From the NCBI GenBank assembly GCA_002384765.1, contig DGBM01000275.1, forward strand, positions 1-12,479: a stretch of 12,479 bases of DNA, read 5' to 3'. How positions within the stretch are numbered: position 1 is the stretch's first letter; every line of letters begins with the position of its first letter. Below the pieces are notes generated by a model. The model searched no databases. It was not told where the DNA came from and saw only the letters and a program-made list of their open reading frames with translations. This document shows, one piece after another, positions 1-6,455 of the stretch. The position numbers were made by a program, and so were the translations under genes. The stretch comes from Demequinaceae bacterium UBA4004 (GTDB lineage Bacteria > Actinomycetota > Actinomycetes > Actinomycetales > Demequinaceae).

Positions 1-512
1 GTCTGGGGGAGGCCCGTCGAGGCGGACTGGACGGCGGTGTCGTACTTGCGGGGGTCGGGGGCGATGAGGGAGAGGGAGATGTCGGCGGACATCGGCTTGC
101 GGTCAACCAGAGGCTTCCCGCCCTGCCGGACGTTCGCCTGCAGGCTTCCGTCGTGGTCGGAGACGGTGAGGGCTCCGAGCGTGGAGAGGGGTACTGCCCC
201 AGTGAGGCGCTGCAGTGCCGCCGTCACCATCTCCCACGGCCCACCGACGTTGCCCCGGATCTCGATTGCCCGCGGCGTCAGGTGCGACGGGGACGGCCAG
301 CCGCCGTGGTCGTTCGCACGCTGCTCGATCTCGCCCGTCGAGTCCGGCGAGTCGTACCAGCCGTCGAGTCCGGTCAGCGTCCACTCGATGCCGTCGCCGT
401 CCGTCGCGCCGAACATGACGTCGCCGATGGTGGCCGTGACGCGCCCCAGGGGCACGCCAGGCGTGCCCCACCCGCGGACCTCGGCAGGCGTCGAGGTCGT
501 GAAGATCGGCAT
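1..512 (-). CDS. Distal tail (Dit-like) protein, N-terminal part (3' end outside window)
   Basis: The frame is open to the left edge; 170 residues are visible. It starts MPIFTTSTPAEVRGWG, followed by DGIEWTLTGLDGWYDSPDST (40-59), RANDHGGWPSPSHLTPRAIE, a 'new strand plus charged helix' part GPWEMVTAALQRLTGAVPLS and ISLSLIAPDPRKYD. Tape-measure-next position, 'GWYDSPD', the region after PR(x)IEI(R)G and the final 'S(x)SL(x)APDPRKY' strand are all typical of siphovirus distal tail proteins, which form the ring between tube and baseplate or tail fibre. ATG 512 shares one base with the tape measure stop (TGATG) and has GGAGGG 5 bases upstream, inside the tape measure gene. Because it has no stop inside the window, its full length is unknown. 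Confidence 0.85.
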   Translation of the reverse strand, partial: MPIFTTSTPAEVRGWGTPGVPLGRVTATIGDVMFGATDGDGIEWTLTGLDGWYDSPDSTGEIEQRANDHGGWPSPSHLTPRAIEIRGNVGGPWEMVTAALQRLTGAVPLSTLGALTVSDHDGSLQANVRQGGKPLVDRKPMSADISLSLIAPDPRKYDTAVQSASTGLPQ

Positions 513-3500
513 CAGACCCTCCCTGCCCAAGCGGTCAGCCGCGCGGTCTCGTGAGCCGCGAGCAGCGGGTCACTCGTGGTCACATAGAACTTCGCCCCGT
601 CGCCGCCGCGGCCACGCTGGGCAGCCTGCGCGAGCGTGTGCATGTCGCGGAACTGCGCGTCAGTCAGCACCTTGTCGGGCTTCTTCGCCGCGTGGTAGGC
701 GAGCATCCCTTGCTTGAGGAGGCCGCCGTTGTCGAACAGGCCCAGGTTTGCCGGGTTGATGATGCCCCCGCGACGCGCCTCGAAGTGGAGGTGCGGGCCA
801 GTCGAGTTGCCGTTCGACCCGACGCGGCCGATCATCGTGCCGGCGCCAATGCGCCCCGTCGACCCGATGCGGGAGGAGAGGTGTGCATAGAGGGTGGACA
901 GGCCGTTATCGTGGGTGATCTTCACGACCCGCCCGTAGGAGCGGTATGGGGTGTTATTGTAGGGGTTCGACCCGGGCAGGTCGTAGGTTGCCGTCACTCG
1001 ACCAGGCCAAGGCGAGTAGACGGGCGTGCCGGTCGCTGCAGGGTAGTCCGCGCCATAGTGGCCGGGGTAGCCCATGTAGGGCATCCCGATCCGGTACGAC
1101 CCGGCCGGCAGGACACGGCCACCCGGCCCAGGCGCACCGAGAGCGGCGCCCCTCGCGGCCTTCTGTGCAGCCTTCTTCGCCGCCAGCTTCGACCCGAGCC
1201 AGTCCGACGCCATGCCCGCGACGCGACGGATCACGCCGCCGGCCATCTGTGCGAATGGAGACGAGCCCACCTTGCCGATGAGGCCGTTCACCATGCCGCC
1301 GAACTTGTCCTTGACCCAACTCACGGGCTTTTTCGCGAGACCCTTGATCCAGTCGATTGGGCCACCCGCCGACTCGCCAATGAGGCGCTTGGGCAGACGA
1401 CTCGCGCCGCCGTAAGCCTGCACGCCGCCGCCCGACGGGGGGCGGTATGACGACGAGCCGCCACCCACAGCTGACGCATAGGGCAGGCGGGTGCTCGAGC
1501 CGAGGAAGTCGGCGATCTTGTTGAACGCCGCCCGGATGCCGTTGTTGTAGACGGTGTTGATGACGAAGTTCACCGGAGCCTTGGCGAGGTTCTTGATGCC
1601 GTCCCACGCCTTGCCGATCAGGTCGCGGCCCTTGGCGAACGCCTTCGGGATGGTGTCGCGCACGAGGCCGACGATCCGCGTGCCCGTGTTCTTGAGACTC
1701 GTCCAGGCGCCAGTGAATGCGTCCTTGATCTTCTTCATGCCCTGCACGAAGACGGTACGAATTGCGGCGATGGCTCCACCGAACGCGGAGCGCAGCACCT
1801 TCCAGCCCACCGAGGCGAGGTCGCGGAGGCCCTTGAACAGGTTTATCCACAGTCGCAGGTAGCCCTTGATGGCGCCGACGACGACCTTCTGGATACCGCC
1901 GAGGGCCTTGCCGAACATGGATCGCAGGCCGTCCCACGCCTTCTTGCCGAGGCCCTTGATTCCCTCCCACAGTCCGCGCCAGGACTTCAGCAGGAACTTG
2001 GCGCCCTGCTTGAAGATCCCGAGGATGCCGAAGTTGAACCAGACCTTGATCGCGCCCACGACTGCGTCCAGCGCGCCGCGGAGGATCTGCTTCACGGCCT
2101 TCCATGCGGCCGACCAGTCGCCCGTCACGACAGCCTTGATGAGCTTGAAGACGCCCGTGATGACGTTGAGGAGCCCCTTGATGGTCTGCACGGCGCCCTT
2201 GATGACGCCGACGATTGCGCCTCCGACGACCTTGAGGATGAACTCGGCAACCGGCTTAATGACGGGCATGGCGTCACGGAACGCGGGCAGGAAGTCGCGC
2301 AGCACAATGTTGGAGATATCCTTGAACGCTGGCACGAGGACGCCCATGATCCGCTCGCCGATGTCACGGAGGGTCGGCAGGAGTTCGCGACCGAGGTCGA
2401 GTGCGGCGCTGGCGATGCCCTGCAGGGACTTCACCATGCCGCCCGACGCCGCCCCAGACAGGAGATCCTTGAGGTGGCTGAACTCGTCGGCGAAACCCTT
2501 GATGGCGGGGACGCCGACCTTCGACACCCAGTCCATGCCGTCGCCGACGGCTGCGAAGACGCGGGACGCGAGCGGCTCGAGGCCAACGAGGATCTTGTTC
2601 TTGAAGATGGCCCACTTCTCGGAGAAGTCCATCGTGTCCTTGCCAGCGCCCTTGATGGTCTCCTTGGAGCCCTTCAGGGAGTCCAGCAGGTCGTCGAGGT
2701 CGAAGCGGCCCTCGCGCACAGCGGCCGCGAGATCCGGCCCCGCGCGCTGGCCGAACGTCTCGATGGCGATGGCGTTAGCGTCGCCGACGCTGCCCGCATT
2801 CTTGATCCGCTTCGTCAGGCTGGCGAACGCCTTCTCGGGGTCCTTGCCAGCCTTCGACAACTTGCCCAGGCCAGCACGGAGACCACCCATGACCGTCTCC
2901 GTGTTCACGCCCTCCTTGGCCCACTTGCCCATCAGGGCGGCGGACTCCTCGAAGGAGAACCCGAACTGACGCATCGGGGCGCCGAACTGCACGACCTTCT
3001 GCGAGAGGTCGTCGATGCCAATTCCGGTCGACTGTGACACCTTGAACAGATAGTCCAGCGATGCCGACTGGTCCTTGGCCTTGACGCCCCAGTCGCCGAA
3101 CACTCGCGACACGTTCTCGATGTTCGACGCGACGTCGGTTCCGGTGATCCGAGAAAGCTCAAGGAACTGCGCCGTAATGTTCTCGAGCGGCTTACCCGTC
3201 AAACCCAGGCGAGTGTTCACGTCGGCAATCGCGGTGCCGACGTCCTTGAAGTCCGCGGGGACCTGCTTGCCGACATTCTTGGCCGAGTCGGTCAACGCAT
3301 CGAGCGCCTTGCCCGTCGCGCCCGTGCCAACCCGGATCGTGTCGGTCACGTCGTCGAAGGTCGACCCGATGTTGTAGAGCGCCTTCGCAGCGAGGACGGC
3401 GCCACCAGCTACGACCGCGGTGCCGGCGAGCATCGCCTTCCCAAACGCCTTGCCCGACGACGCGCCCACGGCCGACGACTGTGCGTTCGCACCCTTGGCC

Positions 3501-3568
3501 AGCGTCGGGCCGAACTTCTCCATCGAGGGGAGGACGTCGATCCAAACGGCATCAGTTGCCTGCGGCAT
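512..3568 (-). CDS. Tape measure protein with C-terminal M23 peptidase domain
   Basis: 1018 residues; sets tail length and probably passes into the host envelope with the DNA. Domains in order: N-terminal region with an Ala/Gly-rich hydrophobic stretch (44-63); TP901-type tape measure core (about 65-345; e.g. SQSTGIGIDDLSQKVVQFG); long hydrophobic and amphipathic region (about 440-690) with spaced tryptophans and repeats such as AWDGLRSMF/AWDGIKNLA (544-552, 654-662); a Gly/Ser linker (695-725); a second basic helical part to about 810; an M23 (LytM-type) domain (about 825-945); and a C-terminal segment (DNGGLLKQGM ... KVLTDAQF) common to actinobacteriophage tape measures. M23 residues all present: H837 and D841 (HYGAD), H896 (YAHLS), H926 and H928 (HLHFE), so an active zinc endopeptidase against peptidoglycan cross-links is expected. 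ATG 3568 has GGAGGGAGG upstream. Stop and next start share a base (TGATG). Confidence 0.93.
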   Translation of the reverse strand: MPQATDAVWIDVLPSMEKFGPTLAKGANAQSSAVGASSGKAFGKAMLAGTAVVAGGAVLAAKALYNIGSTFDDVTDTIRVGTGATGKALDALTDSAKNVGKQVPADFKDVGTAIADVNTRLGLTGKPLENITAQFLELSRITGTDVASNIENVSRVFGDWGVKAKDQSASLDYLFKVSQSTGIGIDDLSQKVVQFGAPMRQFGFSFEESAALMGKWAKEGVNTETVMGGLRAGLGKLSKAGKDPEKAFASLTKRIKNAGSVGDANAIAIETFGQRAGPDLAAAVREGRFDLDDLLDSLKGSKETIKGAGKDTMDFSEKWAIFKNKILVGLEPLASRVFAAVGDGMDWVSKVGVPAIKGFADEFSHLKDLLSGAASGGMVKSLQGIASAALDLGRELLPTLRDIGERIMGVLVPAFKDISNIVLRDFLPAFRDAMPVIKPVAEFILKVVGGAIVGVIKGAVQTIKGLLNVITGVFKLIKAVVTGDWSAAWKAVKQILRGALDAVVGAIKVWFNFGILGIFKQGAKFLLKSWRGLWEGIKGLGKKAWDGLRSMFGKALGGIQKVVVGAIKGYLRLWINLFKGLRDLASVGWKVLRSAFGGAIAAIRTVFVQGMKKIKDAFTGAWTSLKNTGTRIVGLVRDTIPKAFAKGRDLIGKAWDGIKNLAKAPVNFVINTVYNNGIRAAFNKIADFLGSSTRLPYASAVGGGSSSYRPPSGGGVQAYGGASRLPKRLIGESAGGPIDWIKGLAKKPVSWVKDKFGGMVNGLIGKVGSSPFAQMAGGVIRRVAGMASDWLGSKLAAKKAAQKAARGAALGAPGPGGRVLPAGSYRIGMPYMGYPGHYGADYPAATGTPVYSPWPGRVTATYDLPGSNPYNNTPYRSYGRVVKITHDNGLSTLYAHLSSRIGSTGRIGAGTMIGRVGSNGNSTGPHLHFEARRGGIINPANLGLFDNGGLLKQGMLAYHAAKKPDKVLTDAQFRDMHTLAQAAQRGRGGDGAKFYVTTSDPLLAAHETARLTAWAGRV

Positions 3569-4438
3569 CGCTGCCCTCCCTCCGCGCTTGCTTCCACCGC
3601 TCTTGGGCGGCCTTGACGTCGGCCACGAGATCCTCGTGAGCCTTCTTCTCTCGACGCAGCCGCGCCCGGTCCACCTCTGTGACGGGGCGGCGCGCGGGCT
3701 GGATGCGCGGAGGCTTGCCGCCGCCGCTCGCCACGACTGCGGACATCACATCGCCGAGGCGGTCGAATATCCCGTCGAGGCGGGCCGCGATGGGGCTGTA
3801 TTCCGACCATGCGGGCGACGGTGGCGGGCCGTCGTTGGACTGCGCGGCAAGGAGTTCGGCGAACTCCGGGTCGTTGAGCATCGCCTCGCGATATGCCGAC
3901 GACACGGGGAGGCGGGTGAGCAGGTTCTCCAACTTGCGCCACGAGTAGCGGCGGCGGAAGAAGTCCACAAGGTCTAGCCGGTAGTGGACATGGAGGTCAC
4001 ACTCAATCGCCTCGCCGTACCTGTCGACGAGCTCGATCAGTCTCGCGAGGCGTGAGCTTCCCCCAGGGGACGGTAACCCTGGTTGATGAGCGTCTGGATC
4101 TCACGCGGGCGCTTGCGGGTGACCTTGCCGCCACCCGGGCCGACCAGCGTCACCGGCTCGTAGAGGTCGAAGTGGTCCATCAGGTCTTCGGTCAGCGCCG
4201 GCAGCGCCTTGTGTCCGACGCCGCCGAACAACTCCTCGAGCCGCGGCCACTGGTCCCCAGCGAGGGAGGACAGGATGACCTCGAGGTCACCCTCCCGCAG
4301 CCCACGCATGATGTGCATGAGGGCCGCGCCGGAGGGTGCCTCGAAGACGAGCGTCTCGTCTTCGGAGACCGGGAGTCGGAAGGGCTCGATCTTCGCCTCT
4401 TCGGCGTACTGGTCCCAGGTCTTGAACTGCTTGGACAT
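3552..4438 (-). CDS. Tail assembly chaperone, -1 frameshift product (gpGT-like)
   Basis: If ribosomes slip back one base at 4058-4064, the first 126 codons join to 169 residues read from the -1 frame, giving a protein of 295 residues. The -1 frame is open from 4100 to the stop at 3552-3554, and its sequence right after the slip is clearly protein-like and continuous with what follows: SSRLARLIELVDRYGEAIE, then DLHVHYRLDLVDFFRRRYSW, RKLENLLTRLPVSSAYREAM, a Pro-rich segment, and a charged helical end. LxxxRLPxxSAYxxA is a pattern found in the second half of such chaperones. The only start in the downstream part, GTG 3968, has no ribosome site and cuts into the conserved section, so independent translation is unlikely. 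The end overlaps the tape measure start by 17 bases. Confidence 0.85.
4008..4052 (-). promoter_or_regulatory. Possible stimulatory stem-loop for the frameshift
   Basis: CGCCTCGC (4045-4052, transcript sense) is exactly complementary to GCGAGGCG (4008-4015), enclosing a 29-base loop that itself holds a short TCGA/TCGA pairing. The distance from the slippery site is 5 bases. In such GC-rich DNA an 8-bp match could arise by chance, so the role is provisional. Confidence 0.5.
4037..4438 (-). CDS. Tail assembly chaperone, short form (gpG-like)
   Basis: A 133-residue protein, the unshifted product of the pair that binds the tape measure and recruits tube subunits during tail assembly (lambda gpG counterpart). 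Seen: an N-terminal part TWDQYAEEAKIEPFRLPVSE, a helical middle (GAALMHIMRGLREGDLEVIL; WPRLEELFGG; ALPALTEDLMDHFDLYEP), then a basic end with RPREIQTLINQGYRPLGEA, a pattern common in actinobacteriophage chaperones. ATG 4438 has AGAAAGG 10 bases upstream. The last codons hold the slippery sequence, and the stop at 4037-4039 lies within the open part of the -1 frame. The normal product would be the more abundant of the two. Confidence 0.85.
   Translation of the reverse strand: MSKQFKTWDQYAEEAKIEPFRLPVSEDETLVFEAPSGAALMHIMRGLREGDLEVILSSLAGDQWPRLEELFGGVGHKALPALTEDLMDHFDLYEPVTLVGPGGGKVTRKRPREIQTLINQGYRPLGEAHASRD
4058..4064 (-). promoter_or_regulatory. Slippery heptamer for programmed -1 frameshifting
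   Basis: On the transcript, G GGG GAA in the frame of the short chaperone (codons CTG GGG GAA). After a one-base backward slip, the GGG codon re-pairs perfectly with GGG and the next codon becomes GGA. It lies inside the 64-base overlap of the two frames (4037-4100) and is the only long homopolymer run there. A perfect 8-bp stem can form between 4045-4052 and 4008-4015, starting 5 bases after the heptamer, which is a usual distance for a stimulating structure. Confidence 0.8.
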
Positions 4439-4465
4439 GGCGGGTGGGCCTTTCTATCGGGTGGG

Positions 4466-4609
4466 TCAGGACTTGTCGGAAGACTTCGCCGGCTTCTTCG
4501 GCGAGTCGGTGTATCCGTAGGCGACCTTCAGGCGAGTCGCCTCGACCTTGTCGCTGGTCTCGTACTTGTTGCCCTCGCGGTCGTAGAGGGTGATCTTCTT
4601 GTCAGCCAT
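4466..4609 (-). CDS. Small charged protein of unknown function after the major tail gene
   Basis: A 47-residue ORF starting MADKKITLYDREGNKYETSD, with a likely beta hairpin, the segment KVEATRLKVAYGYTDSP, and a Lys/Ser-rich end (KKPAKSSDKS). ATG 4609 is preceded by GAGGAG with a 5-base spacer, and the gene fills the space between the hairpin after the major tail gene and the chaperone gene. Its stop is 27 bases before the chaperone start. I do not recognise a family. It has exactly the length, opening residues and ordered-then-charged layout of the small protein after the capsid gene, so the two may be distant relatives or play similar roles on head and tail; that is inference. Confidence 0.72.
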   Translation of the reverse strand: MADKKITLYDREGNKYETSDKVEATRLKVAYGYTDSPKKPAKSSDKS

Positions 4610-4651
4610 CACGGCTCCTCGCGCTCAGAAGTGGGGGCGGGCTAGGTGAAG

Positions 4652-4697
4652 CTCTGGCGCGGCGGGCGCCCACCCATGAGATCCCGCCGCGCCAGAG
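4652..4697 (-). terminator. Strong stem-loop directly after the major tail gene
   Basis: A perfect 15-bp inverted repeat: 4652-4666 (CTCTGGCGCGGCGGG) against 4683-4697, with a 16-base loop. On the transcript it begins one base after the second TGA stop of the major tail gene. The sequence after the stem (CTTCACC) lacks a U-run, but high-GC bacteria and their phages often use strong stems without one. Read-through must happen, since the rest of the tail operon follows with no visible promoter. Partial termination or protection of the upstream messenger from 3' decay are both plausible. Confidence 0.72.
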
Positions 4698-4700
4698 TCA

Positions 4701-5351
4701 TCACGGAGTCGCGGCGGTGAAGCCCATCGCGGTCAGGCGCTCGGTCGAGCCGGCCCACAGGCTGCGGACGCTCGTGCCGAACGTGGAGTCCACGAACGCG
4801 GTCATGGTCACGCCGTACTGCAGCTCGGAGTCCTCGTTCCACGCCTGCTCGCTGCGGTCGGTGATCTGCATCCGCGGCAGCCACTTACCGAAGTAGACCG
4901 CGTCGGTGCCCTCGCCGTCCTTGAACAGCGCCAGCACCCGGTAGTAGATGTTCGCCGGCCGGTCGGGCTTGTCCCAGGAGACGTTGCCGTTGGCGTCGTA
5001 GGTGACCGCCGACAGGTCGAGGCCCTCGTAGAGCTCGAAGACCTGACGCTTCGACTCCTGCATGGTGAACTGCAGGCCGGACACGTCCGAGACGACGTCG
5101 CGGCGGGTCGGCGACGCGGCACCGAGGGAGGTGACGTCGTTGGACTCGACGTCGCGGGTCCACGTCGCGCCCTGGTCCTTCGTGATGCGGCCGACGTCGA
5201 TGTAGCCGGTGGGCAGCGCGAGGAGGCCGGTAGCGTCCTTCAGGGTGGCGATCTCGTCGGAAGCCGAAGGCGGCGCGACGAAGATGCTGCCCTGAAGACC
5301 CTTGCGGATATTCTCGTCAACCAGCGTCTGCAGGTCTGCGAATGAAGGCAT
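4701..5351 (-). CDS. Major tail protein (tail tube)
   Basis: A 216-residue protein that should polymerise around the tape measure to form the tail tube. It begins MPSFADLQTLVDENIRKGLQ, then GSIFVAPPSAS, a 'residue on the assembly axis' like section GYIDVGRITKDQGATWTRDV (49-68), SDVSGLQFTMQESKRQVFEL, RVLALFKDGEGTDAVYFGKW and QYGVTMTAFVDSTFGTSV near the end. This layout, with alternating beta strands and a late TAFVD segment, is the one seen in major tail proteins of Gram-positive siphoviruses. It has its own ribosome site and is flanked on both sides by inverted repeats, which suits a protein needed in hundreds of copies. It ends with tandem TGA stops leading straight into the downstream hairpin. 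Confidence 0.87.
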   Translation of the reverse strand: MPSFADLQTLVDENIRKGLQGSIFVAPPSASDEIATLKDATGLLALPTGYIDVGRITKDQGATWTRDVESNDVTSLGAASPTRRDVVSDVSGLQFTMQESKRQVFELYEGLDLSAVTYDANGNVSWDKPDRPANIYYRVLALFKDGEGTDAVYFGKWLPRMQITDRSEQAWNEDSELQYGVTMTAFVDSTFGTSVRSLWAGSTERLTAMGFTAATP

Positions 5352-5360
5352 AGCCCGTGT

Positions 5361-5367
5361 CCTTTCT
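5361..5367 (-). promoter_or_regulatory. Ribosome binding site of the major tail gene
   Basis: AGAAAGG on the transcript, 9 bases before ATG 5351. The same heptamer stands before the chaperone gene (4449-4455, 10 bases) and the portal gene (11226-11232). The three genes with this site are those preceded by a gap and not translationally coupled to the gene before. Confidence 0.8.
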
Positions 5368-5372
5368 GAGAT

Positions 5373-5407
5373 GGGGCCTCAAGTGAAGGCCCCGACAAGG
5401 CGGGGCC
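5373..5407 (-). promoter_or_regulatory. Two mutually exclusive hairpins upstream of the major tail gene
   Basis: In the 71-base gap between tail terminator and major tail gene, three 7-base arms lie in a row on the transcript: arm A at 5401-5407 (GGCCCCG), arm B at 5387-5394 (CGGGGCCT) and arm C at 5373-5379 (AGGCCCC). B can pair with A (7 bp, 6-base loop) or with C (7 bp, 7-base loop), but not both. No U-run follows, so this is not a textbook intrinsic terminator. The structure ends 5 bases before the AGAAAGG ribosome site. Possible roles are a partial terminator, an RNA end or processing site, or control of tube protein translation; which one is not shown by sequence alone. Confidence 0.55.
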
Positions 5408-5422
5408 GGATGGGTGGACGAA

Positions 5423-5800
5423 CTAGGGACGCTTGCGGAGGTGCAGGCGGTAGGAGGCGACGTAGCGTTCGACGCTGGGGGAATACCTGACGCGGACGGG
5501 GCCGGTCGCGGTCTCGACACTGTCGACGAGAGCACCGTTCACGGCAGCGCCGGCCAGGTTGTGCATCGCCTCGCGGGCATCCTCGGCGAGGTCGGCCGCG
5601 TCGCCCTGCGAGGGGGCGAACGTCTCGACGTCGAGCAGGGGGGAGTCCGTGATCCCGTCGTCACTTCCGGGGCCGCGGGCGATCCTCACGAAGTTGGGGA
5701 GGTCGTGGACGTCAGTGGGGACGTTCGTCGCCACGCGAACGGACAGCGCGGCGGACAGGTAGGTGACGGCGAGGGCTTCGACGTCAGGCCAGCGAGCCAT
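5423..5800 (-). CDS. Tail terminator protein
   Basis: A 125-residue protein immediately before the major tail gene, the usual place for the ring that caps the tail tube and joins it to the head (lambda gpU / SPP1 gp17 role). It has an N-terminal helix (PDVEALAVTYLSAAL), a strand pair (VRVATNVP... NFVRIARGPGSDDGITDSP), LLDVETFAPSQGDAADLAED leading into the long helix AREAMHNLAGAAV, and a final beta strand with VERYVASYRLHLRK. 'Short inner strand, VETFA, helix, YRLHLR' is the expected fold order. ATG 5800 was chosen over the in-frame methionine at 5860 because it overlaps the preceding stop (TAATG) and has GAGGAGG 4 bases upstream; the longer form would overlap the preceding gene by 61 bases. 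Confidence 0.82.
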   Translation of the reverse strand: MARWPDVEALAVTYLSAALSVRVATNVPTDVHDLPNFVRIARGPGSDDGITDSPLLDVETFAPSQGDAADLAEDAREAMHNLAGAAVNGALVDSVETATGPVRVRYSPSVERYVASYRLHLRKRP

Positions 5801-6078
5801 TAGCCCTCCTCTGCAGCACGACCGAGGATGCGACGCCGCTCGGTGTAGCGGTCGCCCCACTCTTGGTCGACGTTCTCCGACTCGACACGGGCATAGGGAC
5901 GGCCCTTTGGGCGGGTGCCCTCGGAGACATTCGTCTCCATCTCGACACCCTCGCTAGAGCCGAGGGAGTCCACGCGGGAAGCGAGCTCGTCGGCCTTCTT
6001 GCGGAGGCTGTCGCGCACGCCCTGGGACTGCATTGCATCTCGAATGAACTCATACGAGATGCGGACCCTGGCCGCCAT
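5800..6078 (-). CDS. HK97 gp10-like tail completion/minor capsid protein
   Basis: A 92-residue protein, third of the connector genes. It opens with a basic amphipathic helix (MAARVRISYEFIRDAMQSQG) and a second helix (RDSLRKKADELASRVDSL), then a beta section ending in RPKGRPYARVESENVDQEWG (56-75) and YTERRRILGRAAEEG. The helical start followed by 'GRPYARVESEN...E.G...' is characteristic of short HK97-gp10-like proteins in actinobacteriophages, where the arginine-rich section is close to the C-terminus. ATG 6078 shares one base with the preceding stop and has only a weak, distant GGAG upstream, so coupling is likely. The gene ends TAATG, sharing one base with the tail terminator start. The exact structural role (tail completion or connector) is inferred from position. 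Confidence 0.75.
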   Translation of the reverse strand: MAARVRISYEFIRDAMQSQGVRDSLRKKADELASRVDSLGSSEGVEMETNVSEGTRPKGRPYARVESENVDQEWGDRYTERRRILGRAAEEG

Positions 6079-6455
6079 CAGCCGGACACTCGCTCCACCG
6101 CGGCGAAGACATAGCCCTCGACGATGAACCCGCCAGGCTGACGCCCCGGGTCGCCCTTCACCTCATAGTCCGCGCCGTCGATCTCGACCGCGTCGTATGC
6201 CGTCAGGTCGGTGCCCTCGGGCAGGTACAGCCAGAAGCCCGACGTGACCTGCTCCTGCGCGTTCGTCGCCTCGCCGGACGACCGCGGCTCCCACCATGCG
6301 GGCGTCGCGTCGCGCACCGGGTCGCCCGGGATCGGGTTGCCGTACCCGTCGTACCCGGTCGGCGCGCCGGCTCGCTTCAGGTAGGCGGTCTCAGTGAACA
6401 GGCTCCCCGACAGGAAGCCGCCGGACGGTTCCGGGGCGGTGTAGATGGGGCTCAC
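6078..6455 (-). CDS. Head closure (head-tail joining) protein
   Basis: A 125-residue protein, second of the connector genes and probably the stopper ring that seals the filled head (SPP1 gp16 / HK97 gp7-like position). It is Gly/Pro-rich at the N-terminus (residues 1-55) and then beta-rich: QEQVTSGFWLYLPEGTDL (68-85), DAVEIDGADYEVKGDPGR (90-107) and a C-terminal VEGYVFAAVERV. The DAVEIDGADYEV pattern (a 'value that needs to be converted' beta barrel) is typical of head-closure proteins of Gram-positive phages. It starts with GTG at 6455 in a 4-base overlap with the adaptor stop and has no strong ribosome site, so it is probably translated by coupling. Its stop overlaps the next start by one base (TGATG). 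Confidence 0.75.
   Translation of the reverse strand: MSPIYTAPEPSGGFLSGSLFTETAYLKRAGAPTGYDGYGNPIPGDPVRDATPAWWEPRSSGEATNAQEQVTSGFWLYLPEGTDLTAYDAVEIDGADYEVKGDPGRQPGGFIVEGYVFAAVERVSG

Noticed and set aside
103..471. Minus-strand ORF of 122 codons at the left edge
   Set aside because: It overlaps the distal tail frame on the same strand; that frame runs uninterrupted to the edge with recognisable distal tail sequence, whereas this one is His/Arg-rich noise.
954..2105. Minus-strand frame of 383 codons inside the tape measure gene
   Set aside because: Out-of-frame shadow; Arg/Gly-rich product, no motif and no ribosome site worth calling. The tape measure frame over it holds the conserved M23 domain.
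1866..2969. Plus-strand open frame of 367 codons opposite the tape measure
   Set aside because: Pro/Ser/Arg-rich translation without domains, lying wholly inside the antisense of the tape measure gene; a shadow frame.
3552..3968. Second chaperone ORF as an independent gene from GTG 3968
   Set aside because: No ribosome site before the GTG, and good protein sequence continues upstream of it in the same frame to the slippery site. It is better explained as the frameshifted end of the chaperone.
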